Positions 38,231 to 46,252 of a stretch of 64,000 nt of DNA are shown piece by piece. The stretch covers positions 143,549-207,548 of the forward strand of contig NZ_JBGFSP010000009.1 of NCBI RefSeq assembly GCF_041227145.1. Direction: 5' to 3'. This stretch comes from Bacteroides sp. AN502(2024) (GTDB lineage Bacteria; Bacteroidota; Bacteroidia; Bacteroidales; Bacteroidaceae). The translations under genes were made by a program, and so were the position numbers. Positions within the stretch are counted from its first letter, which is position 1. Each line of letters begins with the position of its first letter. Below the pieces are notes generated by a model. The model saw only the letters and a list, made by a program, of their open reading frames with translations, was not told where the DNA came from and searched no databases.

Positions 38231-38870
38231 TTATCCTTTAATTTTTTGATTTCTTTGTCAAAGTCGCTTTCTAGCAAATCCATTTCGCTCTATCCAATCT
38301 TTCATAGTCATAGGATTCATTTCCAAAGCTTGAAACTCGGCAAAGTCTAAAAAACCGGAAACAAGCAGATTCAAACGTTGGAGTTCAATCTCTGACAAAT
38401 AATTCTTGGCAATTTTCACATCGTCCTTAGTCACATAGTTACCCTTAAAGTTCATCATGCCGACAAATGGCTTTTCATTGTCAACACGGTTATAAATGAC
38501 TTCTGCTGCCGTATTCTCATGGACAGCATAATGCAGCTTGTTTTGCACGGTAGCAAAAAATATTTTGTCATCTCATCACGTGGGTCATAGTCCGTTGCCG
38601 TAGCATAAATATCCGTCACTTGCTGGTAAAAGTTGCGCTCACTACTGCGAATATCCCTAATGCGTTGTAAAAGTTCACGGAAATTCCGAACAACCACATT
38701 CTTATCAAGTTCTCCATCTTCAAATATATGCTTAATATGCTCACTTACATTTGATTTACTTGTTTGATATATCTCCATGTAAGCCACAAATCCTCATCTG
38801 CAAAACGCACCGACACGTGAGTAATTTCGTTATCGTCCTGATAGAGTATTATTTTGTTTTCTTCGTTCAT
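38231..38870 (-). pseudogene. Broken rhuM (RhuM-family) gene
   Basis: From an ATG at 38870 the frame reads MNEENKIILYQDDN then VRFADEDLWLTW, a RhuM start. A frameshift near 38776 moves on to YQTSKSNVSEHIKHIFEDGE. About 40 codons are then missing in frame before LLQRIRDIRSSERNFYQQVT. A one-base loss at a T6 run near 38562 shifts to TVQNKLHYAVHENTAAEVIY. A final deletion joins KDWIERNG to the C-terminal ESDFDKEIKKLKDK. RhuM genes are often found in type I restriction loci and islands; the function is not established. This copy cannot make a full protein. Confidence 0.85.
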
Positions 38871-39111
38871 GAGTCTATTTTTTCTTTGTATTAGTCAATA
38901 TACATATCCATCTCACCAATATTTTTGAATCTTATGTTTCGAGATTCTGTATTCATTCTTTTGTTATAATGAGATATAGATCTGTAATTGTTCGAGTTGT
39001 TGCCAACAAAACATTCTGTTCTGCAAGCCATTTACCTGTTCTCTTATGCTCTACCAATACAACTTTTATCCATTGGAAAGCCGGAAAAAGAACAGTGTGC
39101 CAATCATAGAG

Positions 39112-39832
39112 AATGTGCCTATCCGTATGCGTGTCATATACGCAAGCCAACGCATCGAGTTTACAACAGGCTACCCGGATTGACGTAGCCAAATGGGATG
39201 CTGACAAACAACGGGTAAAAAATGGATGCACCAACAAGCTAAAACAAAGTGCATCCGAAATCAATGCGGACTTGCTGAAATACTATACCGAGATTCAAAA
39301 CGTGTTCAAGGAATTTGAGGTGCAGGAAACCATGCCGACCACCAAACAGCTAAAGGATGAGTTCAATCTAAGGATGAAAGACACCAATGAAGAACAGCAA
39401 GAAGAATCGCAGATTAGTTTTTGGGAGGTGTTTGATGAGTTTGTAAACGAGTGTGGCAATCAGAATAATTGGACGGCATCTACCTATGAGAAATTTGCAG
39501 CGGTAAGAAATCACCTCAAAGAATTCAAGGAAGATATAACCTTTGAATACTTCAACGAGTTTGGATTAAACGAATATGTGAATTTCCTGCGTGACAAAAA
39601 GAATATCTGTTGCTTCACAAGCCTGCGATATTCAGATGTTCGTAACCTGAAAAGAATCGATGTGAACCCCGACCACATAGAAGTTACCACAGTCAAAACG
39701 GCGGACAGCCTGATATTTGAACTGAACGACCACAGCAAAGCCATTCTTGAAAAATACAAAGATGTTCACAGAAGATGAATGATTATTTGGAAGAACTGGG
39801 GAGAACTGGCTGAAATCAACGAGCCTGTGCGG
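39112..39832 (+). pseudogene. Eroded tyrosine recombinase (integrase)
   Basis: Homology begins with NVPIRMRVIYASQRIEFTTGY, an arm-binding domain, then shifts frame at an extra C near 39172 to RIDVAKWDADKQRVKNG. The SAM-like domain runs to GLNEYVNFLRDKKN and is joined directly to CCFTSLRYSDVRNLKRIDV, so about 70 residues are missing, although the first catalytic Arg survives. After KAILEKYKDV another deletion and a frameshift lead to MNDYLEEL and ELAEINEPVR. The C-terminal catalytic His/Arg/Tyr region is gone. The end is fused in frame to a yhcG fragment. Confidence 0.82.
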
Positions 39833-40048
39833 CTGATTACCGCTGCCAATGCGCAAATGCTGTTCCATTACTGGAAAGTAGGCAGCTATATTCTCTATCA
39901 TCAGCAACTACACGGATGGGGAAGCAAAACCATCAAACAGTTGGCAAAAGCTATCCGGCTGAATTTCCCTGAAAAGAAAGGATATTCAGAACGCAACCTT
40001 ACCTATATGTGTCAGTTTGCAAGGACATATCCTTTAAGGGCATTGTAG
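39833..40048 (+). pseudogene. N-terminal fragment of a yhcG-like (DUF1016) nuclease gene, premature stop
   Basis: Directly after the integrase remnant the frame reads ITAANAQMLFHYWKVGSYIL and then GWGSKTIKQLAKAIRLNFPEKKGYSERNLTYMCQFA, the DUF1016 N-terminal domain. It ends at a TAG where intact relatives have Lys (ARTYPLRAL-stop); the same frame continues downstream as NLIETDSKLIAPSV. The join with the integrase is a deletion junction. Confidence 0.8.
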
Positions 40049-40087
40049 AATCTCATTGAAACGGATTCAAAACTGATAGCTCCAAGC

Positions 40088-41080
40088 GTGAAGAAAATAG
40101 CAGATGAAGTACAATGCTTAAACGATGCACAATTTACGCAAGAGCCTCTTGCGCAAATTCAGAATGTTGCCAAGACCGTATTTGATATTTACCGGATGGA
40201 GATTAAGAATATAGAAAGTGTATTCATGGCATCACCTGTCGCAAGAACCAATTGGGCAAGCCATGTGGTTATGCTTAACAGTTCGCTTCCATTGGGTGCA
40301 AGCTATTGGTACATGAAACAATCCGTGGAAATGGGCTGGAGCAGCAATGTACTCAAAATACAAATTGAGACCAACCTACATAACAGACAAATCAGCAACA
40401 ACAAGGTAAACAATTTTACAGCCACACTTCCGGCTCCACAAAGCGACCTTGCCAATTACCTGTTGAAAGACCCGTACATCTTTGACTTGGTTGGAACTAA
40501 GGAAAAAGCGGACGAAAGGGACATAGGAGAGAATATACGGACTTATGAGACAAGACCACTAAGGGATGACATCATAAAGCGTGTATGTTCCCAATACATG
40601 GACAGACATAATCCTGCGATAAAAGACCAGTTGGAGATTACAACTAAGTTGCATGAGCCTTTGAATGACGCATATCACAGATATGATTTCATTGGTTTTA
40701 GACCGCATACGGATGAAGAAGAAATACTTGCGGAAAAGGAATATGAACGCTGTAAGGCTGAATACGACAAGGAAAAGAAAGAACTGGAGAAGCTCTATGA
40801 ACTGCAAAAGCAAGACAGGAAAGAAGCTTTTCAATATATGGAAAACCTTTCCGGTAATATTTACCGCTTGAGCCTTCTTTTTATGGAAATTCTGAAAAAA
40901 TACCTTCCTGACAATATGGAAGAGAAACAGCAGGGAGAACCAACCAAACAAGATGAGGTGCAGGAAACTTCGGAAGAAGAACACGAATACTTCGATACGA
41001 AGCTGCTCTCACTCATCCATGAAACCTGTGTCGGGGAACAGTTCGAAGCCATTACAGCGCCGGACTTTATGCCAATATAA
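40088..41080 (+). CDS. Chimeric open frame: DUF1016 middle region joined to an unrecognised C-terminal part
   Basis: The 330-codon frame starts in the continuation of the yhcG remnant. Up to about 40,536 it is clear DUF1016 (MASPVARTNWASHVVMLNSS, then NFTATLPAPQSDLANYLLKDPYIFDL). Then, exactly where the PD-(D/E)XK nuclease domain should begin, it changes to RTYETRPLRDDIIKRVCSQY and a long charged, probably coiled-coil stretch (EYERCKAEYDKEKKELEKLYE) ending TAPDFMPI. I do not recognise this second part; it may come from a mobile-element gene. Whether the fusion is expressed is unknown; an in-frame ATG or the GTG near 40088 would be needed. Confidence 0.6.
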   Translation: MKKIADEVQCLNDAQFTQEPLAQIQNVAKTVFDIYRMEIKNIESVFMASPVARTNWASHVVMLNSSLPLGASYWYMKQSVEMGWSSNVLKIQIETNLHNRQISNNKVNNFTATLPAPQSDLANYLLKDPYIFDLVGTKEKADERDIGENIRTYETRPLRDDIIKRVCSQYMDRHNPAIKDQLEITTKLHEPLNDAYHRYDFIGFRPHTDEEEILAEKEYERCKAEYDKEKKELEKLYELQKQDRKEAFQYMENLSGNIYRLSLLFMEILKKYLPDNMEEKQQGEPTKQDEVQETSEEEHEYFDTKLLSLIHETCVGEQFEAITAPDFMPI

Positions 41081-41154
41081 ACCTGCCCCCCTGCAAGAAC
41101 AAACTAAAAATCAAAGCAAGGGAAAAGATACGGGTGTGTTACCTGATATTCCTG

Positions 41155-41328
41155 ATGAGCGAAAAACTATCCAAGCAATACAGGGACGAATGGAGAAACA
41201 AAATATTAAAACTACTGGATATTGATGAGAGCTATTACAGGTCGAAGTATAAAGAACCCGTTTCCGATTTTCCAAGTGACAGTAACCAGAAATTCGCCAA
41301 AGAAATGGAATACATATTTAATAAATAA
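41155..41328 (+). CDS. Small hypothetical protein (57 residues)
   Basis: The frame MSEKLSKQYRDEWRNKILKL, then DIDESYYRSKYKEPVSDF, ending KEMEYIFNK is acidic/basic and soluble-looking. It lies 75 bp after the chimeric frame on the same strand. I do not recognise the family. It could be a genuine small gene of the mobile region or the end of a larger lost gene. Confidence 0.4.
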   Translation: MSEKLSKQYRDEWRNKILKLLDIDESYYRSKYKEPVSDFPSDSNQKFAKEMEYIFNK

Positions 41329-41371
41329 TCACAATAAGACAAATAAAAATTTCATACCAAAAGCATAAGAT

Positions 41372-41655
41372 GGACAAAGAAGATTTTATTTCTAAAAAAC
41401 CGAACTTTTCAGTCTATCTCGAGAATTGCTATAGAATGTCGTATAAATCCTCAAAAGTATAAATGTTTTATTTTGTATTACGATAATAAATAAATCTTCA
41501 TATAGAAATACAGTTATGGTTGGATTATTTTTCAAATACCAGAAATCTTGAAAAATAATCGCATTGAGAAATATAGAATAATTATTCAAGATGGAGAGAA
41601 CAACACATCGAAAGTCGAAAGTTTATTAATTAAAGATATTCATTATGATGATTAA
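41372..41655 (+). pseudogene. Possible degraded small gene of unknown family
   Basis: An ATG at 41372 opens MDKEDFISKKPNFSVYLENC. From about 41,437 protein-like sequence continues in another frame (CRINPQKYKCFILYYDNK), is broken by two stops, and resumes as YSYGWIIFQIPEILKNNRIE and ends IKDIHYDD-stop. The pieces read like one protein with a frameshift and two nonsense changes. No family was recognised, so this remains tentative. Confidence 0.35.
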
Positions 41656-41754
41656 AAAAATATCAGCACCAATATTGGTATTTGGTACAAACATAATGAT
41701 TAATCATGAAAACCAACACAGGCTTAGCAGAAATCTATTCTCATATTCACAGCT

Positions 41755-42010
41755 CTTTCATTTAAAACTGTTTTGTTCTTTAAAGAGTGTCAGCCGTAGC
41801 ACTACACAGCTATAGCTTCCGCTAGCTCACAGGTACTATGGAAAAATTATACCAACGATCTTCACAGACAGTTGGTATAATAGAAATCACATCGGATTTA
41901 CACCGACATGAGGGCGTTGATCAGGAATACACCGCTGTATATTTCCTGACCTGCAAAATGTAGGGATCTTCATGTGTGTAGCATGAAGTTAGGGACCTAC
42001 ATATTTTGTC
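41755..42010 (+). other. Dense run of hairpins, possible structured RNA
   Basis: No gene is visible. Four inverted repeats follow each other: TTATACCAAC/GTTGGTATAA (41847-41880), a small TCGG/CCGA stem (about 41894-41909), TCAGGAA..TTCCTGA with an inner TACA/TGTA (about 41920-41951), and a nested stem of ATGTAGG/CCTACAT around CTTCATG/CATGAAG (about 41958-42002). The last one abuts the VirE remnant. This could be a regulatory RNA or the end structure of a lost element. Confidence 0.4.
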
Positions 42011-42283
42011 TCATATTTTCTTTCATCCGCTGACAGCCGGACAACGCCATTCCAACGTCTTCAAACTCGCCTGCGAAGCCTGTCGCCGACACTATCCCCA
42101 AGAAGACATATTACGTGAACTTACCGCATTTTTCGAGCACACGGATTTTAGTTCCGAAGAGCTGAAAAGCATATTATCATCTGTATATAAGCAAGTTAAC
42201 AAGCAATCACCTGCTTCCTCGCCGATCACCGACCCTTCCTTTCAAAAGGACAAAAGGACAAAAGGACATATAGCACTATGGAA
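42006..42283 (+). pseudogene. C-terminal remnant of a VirE/PriCT-like protein
   Basis: The frame reads HPLTAGQRHSNVFKLACEAC, then FSSEELKSILSSVYKQVN, matching the C-terminal part of the VirE N-terminal-domain proteins commonly found beside Bacteroides capsule loci. The whole front two thirds is missing; there is no ATG, and upstream sequence is the hairpin region. It overlaps the start of the DUF3987 remnant, the normal order for this gene pair. Confidence 0.65.
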
Positions 42284-42710
42284 AATTCCACTTCCGATGA
42301 CGAAACCTATTGGTGCGGAGAAGAATTCCGGAAAGGAACGCCTTTATTTCCCCGGGATTTGTACAATAATCTTCCCGATCTGCCGAATGACTGTATCTCA
42401 CTGGAAGATTCTTTCAAACCGATCTTTTTCCCGAGATTTATTGTACGGACGCTGATTTCGAGCGTCCCCTTCTGTCCGTCCATTAAAGAATCCTGACACC
42501 ATCCGTCATTTCGTCCAAGAGTTGCCCGACAATTTCACAACGGATGAAGCGCTTCTTATTGGCGCAAAATACGATTTCAGCCACTGCAAGGTAACACGCC
42601 TGCTAAAGTCACTCAACGAATTAAAAATCAATAAGATATCATATAGTTCCTATACCAAGATAAATGATCAATAGTACTATATGTCCTTTTTGTCCTTTTG
42701 TCCTTTTGAA
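42241..42710. repeat. Pair of ~41-bp imperfect inverted repeats flanking the DUF3987 remnant
   Basis: The arms are 42241-42281 and 42669-42710. Both contain three tandem copies of AAAAGGAC-type octamers and an ATATAG(C/T)ACTAT-like end, and they differ by two bases and one indel. The left arm contains the remnant's start codon; the right arm overlaps its stop. They enclose 387 bp and could support inversion or deletion of the segment. Confidence 0.7.
42278..42674 (+). pseudogene. Internally deleted DUF3987 gene remnant
   Basis: An ATG at 42278 gives MENSTSDDETYWCGEEFRKG and LFPRDLYNNLPDLPNDC, a DUF3987 start. The frame soon ends, and in another frame the C-terminal end of the same family appears: NPDTIRHFVQELPDNF, then KYDFSHCKVTRLLKSLNEL, stopping at 42674. 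The ~500 residues between are lost. The remnant is flanked by a pair of about 41-bp inverted repeats. Confidence 0.65.
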
Positions 42711-42764
42711 GCCTCCGGAAAAACATGGGGAGATTTGAAAAAAACATCCCGATGATCGAATTCA

Positions 42765-42810
42765 AACATTGGGAAATTCCAAGACAAATATCCCAATGTT
42801 TTTTTCTTTT
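42765..42810 (+). terminator. Rho-independent terminator
   Basis: The stem AACATTGGGA (42765-42774) / TCCCAATGTT (42791-42800) is followed by TTTTTCTTTT on the plus strand. It lies after the DUF3987 remnant and 38 bp beyond the 3' end of the capsule operon, so it may also stop that operon from the other side. Confidence 0.75.
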
Positions 42811-42847
42811 CTTCTGTGCGTTACTACGCATCATTCAGCCTGCACCT

Positions 42848-45289
42848 TTACTCTTCCTTGGTATGAGATCGCTCTCCATACCCATAACCGTAGACATATC
42901 GTTTACCGTAGCCGTAGTACTTGCCATATTTGCCATAACCATAATAATAACCGTACTTTCTTCTCTTCAGGTCCAACCCATTTATCACCGTACACAGGTT
43001 GGGTAATTTATTATTTTCAGCAAGTTCGTTAATCAACGTATACTCATTTTTATGAGTATAGTCTGCACGGCAGACATAAACAGATAAATCGGCCACCCGC
43101 CCAATCAGCAAGGTATCGGTAACCATACCGACAGGGGCCGTATCCAGAATCACATAATCAAAATTCTTCTTGAGCGTTTCAATCGCTTTATCCAATCCGT
43201 CACGAGCCAATAATTCGGTCGGGTTAGGAGGCACTGTCCCTCCGGGAAGAATAGACAGGTTCTTGCTCACATCAGAAAGCTGTACCAGATCCATCAAGTT
43301 CCTTTCCGGATCGACCAAATATTGAGTGATACCTTGCTCCTTCCGGGAAATATTAAACACTTTATTCAATCCCGGCTTACGAATATCAAGACCAACGATC
43401 ACCACTTTCTTCCTCAATAAAGAAAGACTGATAGCAAGATTAGATGATACAAAGGACTTCCCCTCACCGCTAACCGTCGAAGTGACCAAAATCACCTTCT
43501 TGCCATTGTCAAGCATAAACTGGAGATTCGTACGAATATTCCGGAAAGTCTCACTCATCAGGTTATTTTGGTTTTCAAACACAGCAATGGCCCCCTGTTT
43601 TTCATCGGTCAATGGGATGTCACCAACAATCGGCAAACCGGTGAGTTTTTCCACATCCGAACGGCCTTCAATTTTAAACTTGGTCAATTCGAGCAGATAA
43701 ATACCCCCTACCGGAATTCCCACTCCTAACACTAAAGCTATCAGGTAAATCATCTTGTCCTTAGGAAACACGGGAGCATCATCCGCTATAGCGTCATCTA
43801 TAATCTTCGCATTATTGGCAGTAGCAGCCAGAGTAATAGCATTCTCCTCACGCTTCTGAAGAAGCATCAGATAAAGTCCTGCCTTTATCTCCTGTTGACG
43901 CGCAATGCTCACAAACTCACGCTCCTGACCGGGTGCCTCACTGATACGGCGGGAATAACGGTTCGCTTCACGATCCAAATCCGCCTTGGTGATGAACAAT
44001 CCGCGCAACACCCTGTCCAAAGATACCTGCACATTCTCTTTCATTGCACCGATGCTGGTATCCAAGTTGATAATGGCAGGATTATTCTCCGTTGATGTAC
44101 GCAGCAACCGTTTCCTCTCGACAAGCACATCATTATAACGATTGATGGCAGCCGCAAGATTCACATCCTGCAATCCGATGTTACTGGGCAGCACCTCATA
44201 CCCTCCATTTTGCATATATTTCTGCAAATCCTGCAGCAAATTAATCTGGGTTTGATTCTCCACACGCTTCTTTTCATATTCAGCACTACCGGTCAAAGCA
44301 ATCTGGGCATCACTGGTCAAATCCGTAATACCCGCCCCGCGTTTGAAACTTTCCAAATCCTTTTCCGTACTACCCAGTTCTTTCGAGATTATACCAATGC
44401 GTTCATTGATAAATTCTGCCGTTTTTTGCGCCACTTCATTCTTGTCATTATTCGTATTGATGTTATACATCTCCAATAACTTATTGATAAAATCTTTGCC
44501 ACGCTGTATATGGGAGTCCTTCAATGATATGACAGCCACAGAAGTGGTTTTGGAAGTGGGTTCGATAGTCAGATTCTCGCAACACCCTTTCGCTACAGTC
44601 AAAGGCTTATTAATTGTCGCCGTAATATTACGTGCGCCCCTTTCCGAATCAGTAGCCTCATCCGATGTTTTTTGAGAAGACAGCACGGAATCCGGCGTCA
44701 GAAAAAAAGCCAGTGCTCCCCGATCGGTGGGAAAAACAGCCGGCAACTTCTCAAAATGTTTCTGATATTCATCATCACCCACCTTCACATGTACATCCAG
44801 ACTTCCCTGCGGTTGCAATGTCATTTCCACACGCATTGGTTCTTCCAGCAAATCAGCTTCCTGTGGAGTCAGACTCACTTGTACGGGTGAAGTCTTATAC
44901 ATGTTTTTCGAAGGGAATTCATCCTCATCCGTATAAGATATATAGAGTCCCAAATCCTCAACCACCTCTTTGACGATATTTTTTGAACGGAGAACTTCAA
45001 TCTCGTTATCGATATTCTGCGAAGAAGACACCATGCCATCCAATCCCAGACTCTCCAACCCGGAAAGCATTCCGGCACTCCCCCCTTTCTTATCATCCTT
45101 AATTAAAACCGTGGCAGAAATGTTATATACAGGAGTGGCTATATGTAAATAGACCCATGCTGCAATCAAGCAAGCCACAACCGTCCCCACAAACCAAGGC
45201 CAGTGGATCAAAAATTTAAACAACAGCTCCTTGACGTCTATATTTTCTTCCTTAGATTCTATTGCTTCATTGAAATCGATTTCTTTCAT
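42848..45289 (-). CDS. Wzz chain-length regulator fused to BY-type tyrosine kinase
   Basis: This 813-residue inner-membrane protein controls polymer length and export of capsule. The Wzz domain is bounded by membrane helices at about 30-52 and 503-525, with long periplasmic coiled coils between. The cytoplasmic kinase has Walker A SGEGKSFVSSNLA, Walker A' VVIVGLDIRKPGL and Walker B YVILDTAPVG. The C-terminus is an unusually long tyrosine/glycine cluster (YGYYYGYGKYGKYYGYGKRY), the autophosphorylation tail. It is the last gene of the capsule operon, 9 bp after the export lipoprotein gene. Confidence 0.95.
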   Translation of the reverse strand: MKEIDFNEAIESKEENIDVKELLFKFLIHWPWFVGTVVACLIAAWVYLHIATPVYNISATVLIKDDKKGGSAGMLSGLESLGLDGMVSSSQNIDNEIEVLRSKNIVKEVVEDLGLYISYTDEDEFPSKNMYKTSPVQVSLTPQEADLLEEPMRVEMTLQPQGSLDVHVKVGDDEYQKHFEKLPAVFPTDRGALAFFLTPDSVLSSQKTSDEATDSERGARNITATINKPLTVAKGCCENLTIEPTSKTTSVAVISLKDSHIQRGKDFINKLLEMYNINTNNDKNEVAQKTAEFINERIGIISKELGSTEKDLESFKRGAGITDLTSDAQIALTGSAEYEKKRVENQTQINLLQDLQKYMQNGGYEVLPSNIGLQDVNLAAAINRYNDVLVERKRLLRTSTENNPAIINLDTSIGAMKENVQVSLDRVLRGLFITKADLDREANRYSRRISEAPGQEREFVSIARQQEIKAGLYLMLLQKREENAITLAATANNAKIIDDAIADDAPVFPKDKMIYLIALVLGVGIPVGGIYLLELTKFKIEGRSDVEKLTGLPIVGDIPLTDEKQGAIAVFENQNNLMSETFRNIRTNLQFMLDNGKKVILVTSTVSGEGKSFVSSNLAISLSLLRKKVVIVGLDIRKPGLNKVFNISRKEQGITQYLVDPERNLMDLVQLSDVSKNLSILPGGTVPPNPTELLARDGLDKAIETLKKNFDYVILDTAPVGMVTDTLLIGRVADLSVYVCRADYTHKNEYTLINELAENNKLPNLCTVINGLDLKRRKYGYYYGYGKYGKYYGYGKRYVYGYGYGERSHTKEE

Positions 45290-45298
45290 TGCAAATCA

Positions 45299-46102
45299 TT
45301 ATTTTAAGATATTTACTAATAAGCTGACGATAGATACCAGAATAGAGGTGGCAGAGAACCAGAGACTGGTACTGTTACCGACATCCGAATTTCGAGCTTT
45401 TGCCTTGTTGGGAGTCACATAGACAATATCATTCTGCTGTAACCAATAGTAAGGTGAGAGAATGGTTTCGGCATGATTCAAATCCAAGGTTACAATCTGC
45501 TGCTTACCGTTTGCGTCCTCACGAATCAGCTTCACATTATCACGAAGGCCGTACACCGTCATGTCACCGGCCATGGCCAAAGCCTCCAATAAGTTCACCT
45601 TCTCATTGGAAATGGTAAAAGTACCGGGGCAAGCCACTTCACCAATCACGGATATCTTATAATTGACCATACGCACCGTTACAATAGGAATCTCCTTCAT
45701 GTAAGGTTTTAGTTTATCTATAATCAACTGTTCAGCTTCCCTTTTCGTTAAACCTCCCAATTTCAATTCTCCCAATACCGGGAAATTGATGTTGCCTTCA
45801 TTATCAACCAAATAAGGCTGCAACGCAGCTTGAGTAGTCACAGAAGACGAACTCGCAGCCAAGCCTGCATTACTGGCTACTGTCAGGTTAAAAGGTATCG
45901 CAAGTTCCGGATTCGTACACGACACCACAATAGTCAACAAATCTTTCGGCATGATCTTGGCATCATAAAGCCTCTCCGGCTGTTCTGCCCGATTCACCAC
46001 ATCCACATTCTGAAAATATGGAACTTTCTTGTAAGACTGGCATGCAGCCAAAAGAAAAGGCAGCATCAGCCAAAGCAATAGCTGTTTATTTACTCTATTC
46101 AT
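45299..46102 (-). CDS. Polysaccharide export lipoprotein (Wza-like, SLBB domain)
   Basis: This 267-residue lipoprotein has lipobox LLAAC with Cys21, followed by SYKKVPYFQNVD. It has the poly-export domain (YDAKIMPKDLLTIVVSCTNP) and an SLBB-like domain (ISVIGEVACPGTFTISNEKVNLLEALAMAG). The C-terminus ends in a membrane helix (ILVSIVSLLVNIL). It is shorter than enterobacterial Wza, as usual in Bacteroides. It forms the export pair with the Wzz-kinase encoded immediately downstream. Confidence 0.94.
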   Translation of the reverse strand: MNRVNKQLLLWLMLPFLLAACQSYKKVPYFQNVDVVNRAEQPERLYDAKIMPKDLLTIVVSCTNPELAIPFNLTVASNAGLAASSSSVTTQAALQPYLVDNEGNINFPVLGELKLGGLTKREAEQLIIDKLKPYMKEIPIVTVRMVNYKISVIGEVACPGTFTISNEKVNLLEALAMAGDMTVYGLRDNVKLIREDANGKQQIVTLDLNHAETILSPYYWLQQNDIVYVTPNKAKARNSDVGNSTSLWFSATSILVSIVSLLVNILK

Positions 46103-46252
46103 ACAATCTATTTTATATAGTTATTACTTTCGGTTCTTCATCCGACGAGGCATATTTTTTGACCTTCCCACTTCGAATATTGTACAATTGGGATACTAAG
46201 TTACAACCGACAGCCCTTTTCTTTTCTGTATTCAATTAAATATTGAATGTTA

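Noticed and set aside
38953..39264. 103-codon minus-strand frame
   Set aside because: It lies antisense across the start of the integrase remnant, whose plus-strand translation has clear recombinase motifs.
41392..41589. 65-codon minus-strand frame
   Set aside because: It is AT-rich and antisense to a stretch that reads more like a decayed plus-strand protein; no start signal was seen.
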